This document shows positions 1-6,190 of a DNA stretch of 6,975 nucleotides, in pieces. Source of the stretch: Bacteroidota bacterium (GTDB lineage Bacteria; Bacteroidota; Bacteroidia; NS11-12g; UBA955); contig VMCP01000273.1 of NCBI GenBank assembly GCA_008081305.1, forward strand, positions 1-6,975, read 5' to 3'. Every line of letters begins with the position of its first letter. Position 1 is the first letter of the stretch. The notes below the pieces were generated by a model, which searched no databases, had not been told where the DNA came from, and was given only the letters and a program-made list of their open reading frames with translations. Position numbers and translations under genes: made by a program.

Positions 1-1
1 T

Positions 2-1303
2 AAAGTGAAACATGTCATAAGGCCTGACTTTGTTATTGATCTGGAAGTATTTGATATGGAATCAAAACCCCTCATGCTTAAATCGGGTTATCGGGCTCAA
101 ATACGATATGCATCTCAAATACGGAAAGATTCAAGGTTTTATGCTTTTCACAAAAAAAAGTGGAAGCATTTTTACGATTATGACTATGCTTTTGATGCAG
201 ATCGGATGGCATCAACGGATTTTTACCAGTTCTACCAAGGCAATAAAACAGGGGTTGTTTCAACGTCTTGGGAGAAGTCAGGTCTCTCAGAACAATTTAA
301 TAAAAGAGGTTATCAATGTTTGCTAACTGACGAGCAAACGTATGCTAAAGTGGGTAAAGCAAAGGGCTATTTTTTGAACATGAACCCTAAGCCCAATGAT
401 GAACAAAAAAGAGTGGTGAAGGGTAAGAATTATTTTACCTTTCGCTTCTTTAAGAAGAACCCTCGAAAACCGTCACCATATCAAGAATTCATGTTGAGAC
501 CACGGGATTTGGAGCTTTTTCCAGAGTGGAAGTATTTGAGTGAAACACGTTTTGCTGTAGAATCGAATGCTAGTTATGAGCAATTAAAACGGATGTTCAA
601 AGGGATGAATATCGTAGACGCAAGGTTGGTTCCCACAGGGAAAGGCGCCAATATAGAGTTTAAAACAACTCGACAAGCTTGGTCTATTAAATTAGTAGTT
701 CCTAGAGAAAGAAGAGATTTAACAGAATCCGATAAAGAGCGGGAACAAAAGCGTTGGCAACGAAAAATGCTTGGTCGGTATTTGAAGGTTTATCGTGAAA
801 AAAATCTGTGGTATAAATCTCTAAGCCAGTCTCAGTATCAGCAATCAATAGAAAGCCAAAGTAACCAAGTTTTGGGAATTGGAAGATTAAAACCAGGGTA
901 CTCCCGTGGGGGCTTTTTTATTCAGAGTTTTGGCCGTTTTTGTTGGGGTGCTCCCCAACCAATAAAGGGAAATGCAGTGAAGTTAATCCTATGCGAAACA
1001 GGTAAAATTCCACTTAAGTTAGAAAGGGCGTTTCTGGTTAGTCAGGAAGGGAAAAATTACAACTATCAGGTATGTGACGCTCAAAATGGTTGTGATTGGA
1101 AAGTAGATAACCGAACCATTAAATATATTTTAGCTAAATCTAAAGATGCCCATTATTACTATTTAAAAGGGATGGATTACCAACGGTTGGGAATCGACGA
1201 TCAAACATTGATTTATATAGATTTAAAGCCAGTGGAATCAGCCGAGGTAATGGTGGATTATGATCTGCGTCGGTTGTTGGGTATACGTTCAAAAAGAAGA
1301 TAA
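2..1303 (+). CDS. Uncharacterised Bacteroidota protein, probably 5'-truncated by the window edge
   Basis: No function can be assigned. The frame is open to the left edge; the first usable start is a GTG at position 5 (432 codons), but no signal peptide or hydrophobic segment follows it, so the true start is probably upstream. A TAA at 1-3 in another frame could instead be the stop of a preceding gene, which would make the GTG genuine. From that GTG, the protein is rich in Tyr (29 of 432), Lys and Arg. It shows beta-strand-like stretches at about 11-60 (ending in the aromatic run KKWKHFYDYDY), 161-235 (with LFPEWKYL near 171-178 and a strand ending VVPRERR) and 301-412 (GGFFIQSFGRFCWGAP, AFLVSQEGKNYNY). 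A charged, probably helical segment at 236-270 links the last two. My impression, from remembered architecture only, is of large Bacteroidota surface or periplasmic proteins whose N-terminal part would lie upstream. It ends 2 nt before the symporter and is probably co-translated with it. Confidence 0.7.
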   Translation, partial: KVKHVIRPDFVIDLEVFDMESKPLMLKSGYRAQIRYASQIRKDSRFYAFHKKKWKHFYDYDYAFDADRMASTDFYQFYQGNKTGVVSTSWEKSGLSEQFNKRGYQCLLTDEQTYAKVGKAKGYFLNMNPKPNDEQKRVVKGKNYFTFRFFKKNPRKPSPYQEFMLRPRDLELFPEWKYLSETRFAVESNASYEQLKRMFKGMNIVDARLVPTGKGANIEFKTTRQAWSIKLVVPRERRDLTESDKEREQKRWQRKMLGRYLKVYREKNLWYKSLSQSQYQQSIESQSNQVLGIGRLKPGYSRGGFFIQSFGRFCWGAPQPIKGNAVKLILCETGKIPLKLERAFLVSQEGKNYNYQVCDAQNGCDWKVDNRTIKYILAKSKDAHYYYLKGMDYQRLGIDDQTLIYIDLKPVESAEVMVDYDLRRLLGIRSKRR

Positions 1304-1305
1304 AT

Positions 1306-2796
1306 ATGAGTCCAGTTTTAATTTTTAGTGGTATCGCTGCCTATTTTTTGATGCTGCTTCTCGTTGGATATATCACAGGTCGAAAGGCAGATTCTGACGG
1401 TTATTTTTTGGGAAATAAGCAAAGTATCTGGTGGCTAGTGGCTTTGGGTATGTTGTCGGACTCAATGAGTGGTGTGAGTTTTATCAGCGTGCCGGGGGCG
1501 GTAGGCGTTGCTCAATTGCATTATTTCCAAATCGTGATGGGTTACGTTTTGGGTTACTTGGTTATTGCCTACGTGCTGCTACCGCTTTATTACAAGCATC
1601 AGCTCACGAGTATTTATGGGTATTTGGAACATCGATTTAATCCGGTTTCCCAGAAAACGGGAGCCATTGTCTTTGTGATATCGCGTTTATTAGGGAGTGC
1701 TGGAAGGTTATTTTTAGCCGCGGTCATCCTTCAAAAATTTCTATTTGAACCATGGGGGATTAGCTTCCCGATTTCTGTAGCCGTTATTATCGGCTTAATT
1801 TTATTATATACAATCAAGGGAGGTATTAAAACATTGGTATTTACCGATGCCATTCAGAGTGTATTCCTCATCGGAGGATTGGTTATCGCATTGGTTTCGA
1901 TGTTGCAATCTGATCTTTTATCGCATTTAAGTTTTATGCAGGTTATTCAATCTGCAGGTAGAACTGAAATATTTGAAACAAATGTTTTAAGCTCAAGTTT
2001 TTTTGGAAAGCATTTCATAGGAGGTATGTTTATCTGTATTGCTATGACGGGCTTAGATCAAAATATGATGCAAAAAAACCTCAGTATTCGAACGCTTAAA
2101 GAAGCTCAATGGAATATGTTGAGTACTTCAGCTATTGTGGTGTTGGTAAATGTGGTGTTCTTGACTCTTGGGTTGGTGATGATTGCCTTCCTTCAACAAA
2201 AAGGGATCATACAGAACGGTGTGAGTTCGATTGCTTCGGATTTGTACTTCCCAACAATCGCATTGGAGTATCTTGGTGGTGTCGCGGGGATGGCTTTTGT
2301 TCTTGGCTTAGCTGCTGCCACTTTTAGCAGTGCGGATTCGGTTTTGACCACATTAACAACCAGTACCTATTTTGATGTATTTCGTTTTCAAGATAAAGGG
2401 CTAAGCGATCGTCAATTAAAAAGTAGGCGTATTGTACTGCATAGCACTTTTGCCGTACTTTTACTTTTATCCATATTAGGTTTTAATCAGTTCTCGGAGG
2501 GACCCGTAATAGATATTGTTCTGGGTCTTGCAAATTATACATACGGTCCCTTGATTGGTTTATTTGCTTTGGGAGTATTTACTCAAAGGAAACCTTCTGG
2601 TAGTAAAGTAATTATTGTAAGTATACTAGCTCCACTATTGAGTTGGGGCATTGGGCAATACACCTATGTATTAGATCTTATTGGATTTGAAACCCTGAAC
2701 TTGACCTATCAATTCGGATATGAACTAATTTTAATCAACGGGATTTTGTCTTTCTTGGGTTTATTTGTTGGATCAAAAGTATCCCAAGGTCTTTAA
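1306..2796 (+). CDS. Sodium:solute symporter family (SSF) permease
   Basis: This is an inner-membrane secondary transporter of the SSF family (TC 2.A.21), which uses the sodium gradient to import small solutes such as sugars, amino acids or carboxylates; the substrate cannot be told here. The 496 residues are close to the usual family length and contain about 13 hydrophobic segments. Family marks are the N-terminal DGYFLGNKQSIWWLVALGM (31-49) followed by SDSMSGVSFISVPG (51-64), the GGIKTLVFTDAIQ motif (172-184), and AAATFSSADSVLTT (336-349). In the last, Ser341 and Ser342 align with the Na2-site Ser/Thr pair of PutP. The ATG lies 2 nt after the upstream stop, with only a purine-rich stretch (1291-1300) as a weak ribosome site, so translational coupling is likely. 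The last 24 bp overlap the 3' end of the opposing decarboxylase gene, and no strong terminator lies between them. The family is certain; the substrate is unknown. Confidence 0.93.
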   Translation: MSPVLIFSGIAAYFLMLLLVGYITGRKADSDGYFLGNKQSIWWLVALGMLSDSMSGVSFISVPGAVGVAQLHYFQIVMGYVLGYLVIAYVLLPLYYKHQLTSIYGYLEHRFNPVSQKTGAIVFVISRLLGSAGRLFLAAVILQKFLFEPWGISFPISVAVIIGLILLYTIKGGIKTLVFTDAIQSVFLIGGLVIALVSMLQSDLLSHLSFMQVIQSAGRTEIFETNVLSSSFFGKHFIGGMFICIAMTGLDQNMMQKNLSIRTLKEAQWNMLSTSAIVVLVNVVFLTLGLVMIAFLQQKGIIQNGVSSIASDLYFPTIALEYLGGVAGMAFVLGLAAATFSSADSVLTTLTTSTYFDVFRFQDKGLSDRQLKSRRIVLHSTFAVLLLLSILGFNQFSEGPVIDIVLGLANYTYGPLIGLFALGVFTQRKPSGSKVIIVSILAPLLSWGIGQYTYVLDLIGFETLNLTYQFGYELILINGILSFLGLFVGSKVSQGL

Positions 2797-4170
2797 CATA
2801 CTCTTATAGCTTTGCTCCTTTGCAAAAAGCTTAAAGGAGTATTCACCATCCTCATCACGATCAATGATTACATGCTTTGGTGACGGTGTTAAACAGTGTT
2901 GTATTCCTCCGAAACCCCCGATGCTTTCCTGATAAGCCCCGGTATGGAAAAAGCCAATATATAGCGGTTCTTCGTAATCGTATTTCGGTAGATAAATAGC
3001 GTTTACGTGCTGCTCTGAATTGTAATAATCATCTGAATCGCATGTGATACCACCTAATAATACTCGTTCGTATTCCTGATTCCACCGATTCACAGGCAGT
3101 AAAATAAACTTCTTGTTAATAGCCCATGCATCGGGCAATTGAGTCATAAAGCTTGAGTCAATCATGTTCCATTTCTCACGATCATTTTGAGCTTTTTGAT
3201 CCAATACATTAAAGATGGTTCCTCCACTTTCTCCTACGGTGAATGATCCGAATTCTGTAAAAATATCTGGTTCAGGAACTTCATACTGCTCACAAACTTG
3301 CTTAATTTGAGAAACAATTTCTTCGGCCATATACTCATAGTCGTAATCAAAATTCAGTTTGTTCTTGATGGGGAATCCTCCTCCGATGTTTAGGGTGTCT
3401 AGTTCAGGACATTCTCTCTTTAACTCACAGTACACACGAAGACATTTATGCAATTCATTCCAATAATAGGCGGTGTCGTATATACCCGTATTAATAAAGA
3501 AATGAAGCATTTTTAACTCAACTTGTGGGTTGGTTTTCACTGCAGATCGATAGAATGGAAGAATTTCTTTATACCCTATGCCTAATCGACTTGTATAGAA
3601 CTCGAATTTTGGCTCCTCCTCAGAAGCAATCCGAATGCCGCACTTGAATTTTTTATCTGTATACTGGGTGAGTTGGTTTACCTCACGTTGATTGTCAAAT
3701 ACGGGTATTACGTTGGTCCAGCCGTTATTGATAAGGCCAGCGATATTTTCGAGATAAATATCGCGTTTGAATCCGTTACAAACGACAAATTTGTCTTTGG
3801 TTATCTTACCTTGTTCTTCTAAAGTTTCAATTATGTTGATGTCAAACTGAGAAGAGGTCTCTATATGGACTTCATTCTTTACGACTTCGTCTAAGACGTG
3901 TTGAAAGTGGTTGCTCTTGGTGCAATAGCAATAGTAATACTTTCCTTTGTAGTCGGCTTTTGCAATAGCAACATTAAACCATGATCGTGCTCTTCTAATA
4001 TTCTCACTTATCTTAGGTAGGTAGATAAACTTTAAAGGAGTTCCGTATTGTTTTACCAGCTCCATTAGGGGGATGTCATGAAATGAAAGATCACCATATT
4101 CATCAACTTGGAATTCTTCAACTGGAAAATCAAATGTTTGTTGAATGAGGTCAATGTATTTGTTTCTCAT
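2773..4170 (-). CDS. speA: Arginine decarboxylase, PLP-dependent alanine-racemase-fold (group IV) type
   Basis: This cytoplasmic enzyme probably decarboxylates L-arginine to agmatine, the entry to putrescine and spermidine synthesis. Its 465 residues match the compact form usual in Flavobacteria rather than the ~650-residue E. coli SpeA. Visible active-site marks, assigned by analogy to the ODC/DapDC fold, are Lys85 in YCTKSNH (Schiff base to PLP), HIETSSQFD (102-110), RLGI (195-198), His223 in HFFINTG, the glycine loop NIGGGFPI (261-268), Glu306 in EFGSF, Cys377-Asp378 in TCDSDD (the dimer-interface catalytic pair) and Tyr413 in TGAYQ (phosphate binding). The ATG at 4170 has no Shine-Dalgarno; a -7 box lies about 30 nt upstream. 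The gene stands alone: no agmatinase or deoxyhypusine-synthase-like partner is in the window. The stop is TGA, and the 3' end overlaps the convergent symporter gene. Specificity for arginine rather than carboxynorspermidine or another amino acid rests on family resemblance. Confidence 0.88.
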   Translation of the reverse strand: MRNKYIDLIQQTFDFPVEEFQVDEYGDLSFHDIPLMELVKQYGTPLKFIYLPKISENIRRARSWFNVAIAKADYKGKYYYCYCTKSNHFQHVLDEVVKNEVHIETSSQFDINIIETLEEQGKITKDKFVVCNGFKRDIYLENIAGLINNGWTNVIPVFDNQREVNQLTQYTDKKFKCGIRIASEEEPKFEFYTSRLGIGYKEILPFYRSAVKTNPQVELKMLHFFINTGIYDTAYYWNELHKCLRVYCELKRECPELDTLNIGGGFPIKNKLNFDYDYEYMAEEIVSQIKQVCEQYEVPEPDIFTEFGSFTVGESGGTIFNVLDQKAQNDREKWNMIDSSFMTQLPDAWAINKKFILLPVNRWNQEYERVLLGGITCDSDDYYNSEQHVNAIYLPKYDYEEPLYIGFFHTGAYQESIGGFGGIQHCLTPSPKHVIIDRDEDGEYSFKLFAKEQSYKSMLKTLGYF

Positions 4171-4201
4171 GATTTAAGTGAGTTAGATTGTAAAATTTTG
4201 G

Positions 4202-4209
4202 CAAATGTA
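4202..4209 (-). promoter_or_regulatory. Bacteroidota -7 promoter box for the arginine decarboxylase gene
   Basis: The minus strand reads TACATTTG, an exact match to TAnnTTTG, the -7 element recognised by the Bacteroidota primary sigma factor. It would start transcription near 4195-4198, giving a leader of about 25-30 nt before the ATG at 4170. I see no TTG -33 element at the usual 17-23 nt spacing, so the call rests on the -7 match and its position. Confidence 0.5.
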
Positions 4210-4304
4210 AGTGAAATACTTATCTGGTTTTATGATTGGTTAAATTTAACAGTCGAATTTTTCCAGTATTCATCATTGAACTTAGAAATTGCCCCTTAGT
4301 TTGC

Positions 4305-4312
4305 TAATTTTG
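4305..4312 (+). promoter_or_regulatory. Bacteroidota -7 promoter box for mdh
   Basis: TAATTTTG matches TAnnTTTG exactly and is followed by CACC. It predicts a start near 4316-4318 and a leader of about 22 nt before the mdh ATG at 4339. The nearest upstream TTG triplets (4276-4278 and 4289-4291) are spaced 26 and 13 nt away, outside the usual 17-23, so the -33 element is weak or absent. Confidence 0.55.
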
Positions 4313-4338
4313 CACCAAGAATTAAACGCATACATAAA

Positions 4339-5262
4339 ATGAGTAAAATTAGTGTAATCGGCGCCGGGAATGTAGGTGCAAGCTGTGCTGAGTACATCGG
4401 CATGAAGAACTTCGCTGCGGAAGTAGTATTGTTAGATATCAAAGAAAACTTTGCCGAGGGTAAAGCAATGGATTTGATGCAAACCTCCGCTTTGAACGGA
4501 TTCGAAACCCGTATCATAGGTAGCACCAACGATTACAGTAAAACTGCAGGTAGTGATGTTGTAGTGATTACTTCTGGAATTCCACGTAAACCAGGTATGA
4601 CCCGTGAGGAACTAATTGGTATTAACGCGGGTATCGTTGACCAAGTGATGACGAGCTGTTTGGAGCACTCACCTGAAGCCATTTTTGTGATCGTTTCTAA
4701 CCCAATGGATACCATGACGTATTTGGCTAAATCTAAATCTGGATTACCAAAGAATCGTATCATCGGAATGGGTGGAGCACTTGACAGCGCAAGGTTCCGT
4801 TATTTCTTAAGTACGGCTTTAGGAGTTCCGGCGAAAGAAGTTGAAGGTATGGTGATCGGCGGACACGGTGATAAAACCATGATTCCATTAACGAGATTGG
4901 CTTCTTACAAAGGGGTTCCCGTGTCTGAGTTTTTGAGCGAAGAGAAGCTTGCTGAAATCAAAGCGAGTACAATGGTGGGTGGAGCAACCTTGACTGGAAT
5001 GTTGGGTACATCCGCGTGGTATGCACCTGGTGCAGCTGTATCGGATTTAGTTCAAAGCATTGTTTGTGATCAAAAGAAAATGATGCCTTGCTGTGTTTCT
5101 CTCGAGGGTGAATATGGACAAGAGGATATATGTATAGGTGTCCCTGTAGTACTTGGTGCTTCAGGATGGGAGAAAATAGTTGAGTTAGACTTGAACGATT
5201 CTGAGAAATCAGAGTTTGCTGCTTCAGCAGAGGCAGTACGCACCATGAACGGCGCGCTATAA
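4339..5262 (+). CDS. mdh: Malate dehydrogenase, NAD-dependent, LDH-like type
   Basis: This soluble enzyme interconverts malate and oxaloacetate with NAD(H) in the TCA cycle. The 307 residues are the normal length for the LDH-like MDH family and the frame is intact. The Rossmann loop is GAGNVG (8-13), and Asp33 at the end of the second strand (VVLLD) favours NAD over NADP. Arg83 in IPRKPGMTR is the residue that separates MDH from LDH (which has Gln there); Arg89 is the second loop arginine. SNPMD (120-124) binds the cofactor side. Asp149 and Arg152 in GALDSARFR, with His176 in GGHGD, form the catalytic Asp-His pair and the substrate-binding arginine. GEYG lies near the C-terminus, as usual. 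The ATG follows an A-rich leader without Shine-Dalgarno, downstream of a -7 box at 4305. The stop codon overlaps the start of the next gene by one base, so the two are probably co-transcribed. Confidence 0.96.
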   Translation: MSKISVIGAGNVGASCAEYIGMKNFAAEVVLLDIKENFAEGKAMDLMQTSALNGFETRIIGSTNDYSKTAGSDVVVITSGIPRKPGMTREELIGINAGIVDQVMTSCLEHSPEAIFVIVSNPMDTMTYLAKSKSGLPKNRIIGMGGALDSARFRYFLSTALGVPAKEVEGMVIGGHGDKTMIPLTRLASYKGVPVSEFLSEEKLAEIKASTMVGGATLTGMLGTSAWYAPGAAVSDLVQSIVCDQKKMMPCCVSLEGEYGQEDICIGVPVVLGASGWEKIVELDLNDSEKSEFAASAEAVRTMNGAL

Positions 5263-6119
5263 TGTTATCAAAAGGCGTTTGGATGATGCTGGTGGCTAGT
5301 TTAAGCCTCGGGCTCATGAACGTTTCAGTAAAATCAATTTCCGGCATGCATGTGTCGGAAATTGTTTTTTTTAGGGCTATCGTCCAGCTCATTATAGCGG
5401 GAACAATCTTATGGCTTCAGGGGGAGAAGCCCTTTGGGAATAACCCGAAACTATTGATCATGAGGGGCTTTTTTGGGTCTATGGGGTTATTATGCTATTT
5501 CTATTCACTTCAAGTGATGCCTCTGTCAAATGCGTTGGTGATTCATTATTTATCACCGATTCTCACCACTTTATTCGCTTTCCTCATCGGAGATGAACAA
5601 GTAAAAAAGAAACAGTGGTTATTTTTTGCCATGAGTTTTATGGGTGTTGTAATTGTGAATGGGGTTTCAGCAGCCGTAACTTGGGATGGAGTATTGGCCG
5701 GTTTGGGTGGTGCAATATTTTCCGCTTTTGCGTATAATACCATCCGTAGATTAAAAGGAAAAGAAAACCCCAATGTGGTGGTGTTGTATTTTCCCTTGGT
5801 TACCTTGCCCATTTCATTGGTACTTCCACTAATAGGTTTTGGCGATTGGAGAGCCCCAGAAAATAACGAATGGATATGGCTGATATTGGTGGGTGTTTTT
5901 ACCCAAGTAGGTCAGTTTTTCATGACACGATCTTATCAAGAAGCCGAAACCAAATTGGTATCGGGAATAAGTTATGCGGGAATAATATGGGGCACAGGAT
6001 TTGGGTTGTTCTTATTCAATGAGACCTACTCTTGGATTCAATATTTAGGTATGCTTCTCGTATTGTTGGGGATGTATCTCAATATTCGATTGAATAGGGG
6101 ATTGGGTTTCCGTCGGTGA
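5262..6119 (+). CDS. EamA-domain DMT-superfamily permease
   Basis: This is a drug/metabolite transporter superfamily protein of the inner membrane. Family members mostly export amino acids, nucleosides or other metabolites; this one's substrate is unknown. The 285 residues hold about ten hydrophobic segments in two tandem EamA repeats, roughly 4-134 and 144-274. Typical family sequence includes VSEIVFFRAIVQL (31-43) in helix 2 and ALVIHYLSPILTTLFAFLIGDE (91-112, ending helix 4 with the usual acidic residue). The second repeat has the matching SGISYAGIIWGTGFGLFLFNE (234-254). A basic tail, from about residue 276, suggests a cytoplasmic C-terminus. The ATG shares its first A with the TAA of mdh (TAATG), so translation probably depends on ribosomes finishing mdh. 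No promoter or Shine-Dalgarno of its own is apparent. A link to malate metabolism is possible from the arrangement but not shown. Confidence 0.9.
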   Translation: MLSKGVWMMLVASLSLGLMNVSVKSISGMHVSEIVFFRAIVQLIIAGTILWLQGEKPFGNNPKLLIMRGFFGSMGLLCYFYSLQVMPLSNALVIHYLSPILTTLFAFLIGDEQVKKKQWLFFAMSFMGVVIVNGVSAAVTWDGVLAGLGGAIFSAFAYNTIRRLKGKENPNVVVLYFPLVTLPISLVLPLIGFGDWRAPENNEWIWLILVGVFTQVGQFFMTRSYQEAETKLVSGISYAGIIWGTGFGLFLFNETYSWIQYLGMLLVLLGMYLNIRLNRGLGFRR

Positions 6120-6131
6120 TGTAGGTTCCTT

Positions 6132-6160
6132 GAACAACTCTCTAATTGGATTGTTCTTTT
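6132..6160 (+). terminator. Weak candidate rho-independent terminator after the EamA permease gene
   Basis: GAACAA (6132-6137) and TTGTTC (6151-6156) form a perfect 6-bp, AT-rich stem around a 13-nt loop, followed by four T's (6157-6160). It lies 12 nt after the permease stop, where an mdh-operon terminator would be expected. The short, GC-poor stem and brief T run make it weak; the pirin gene could be reached by read-through. Confidence 0.35.
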
Positions 6161-6176
6161 GTAGGGATATTTTCAA

Positions 6177-6184
6177 TTACTTTG
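6177..6184 (+). promoter_or_regulatory. Near-consensus -7 box before the pirin gene
   Basis: TTACTTTG differs from TAnnTTTG at one defined base. If used, transcription would begin around 6188, making the message nearly leaderless for the ATG at 6191. No TTG is well spaced upstream (16 and 24 nt are the nearest). This is weaker than the two exact boxes in the decarboxylase-mdh spacer. Confidence 0.25.
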
Positions 6185-6190
6185 CCTCCA

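Noticed and set aside
30..326. Overlapping 98-codon + strand ORF in another frame of the first gene
   Set aside because: It is a frame shadow of the longer reading frame, rich in Met, Trp and Ile with no recognisable domain.
4108..4299. A 63-codon + strand ORF spanning the decarboxylase start and the divergent spacer
   Set aside because: It lies antisense to the decarboxylase N-terminus and runs through its promoter; the peptide resembles no family and no ribosome site is present.
4171..4338. Possible small RNA, riboswitch or tRNA in the divergent spacer
   Set aside because: No cloverleaf, strong stem or riboswitch-like conserved core could be found by eye; the two outward -7 boxes explain the region adequately.
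4339..5262. Lactate dehydrogenase as the identity of the LDH-like enzyme
   Set aside because: The specificity loop reads IPRKPGMTR with Arg83 where LDH has Gln, which indicates malate dehydrogenase.
4958..5392. A 144-codon minus-strand ORF across the end of mdh and the start of the permease gene
   Set aside because: Both underlying genes are clearly coding on the + strand with intact motifs; the antisense peptide has low-complexity, non-protein-like composition.
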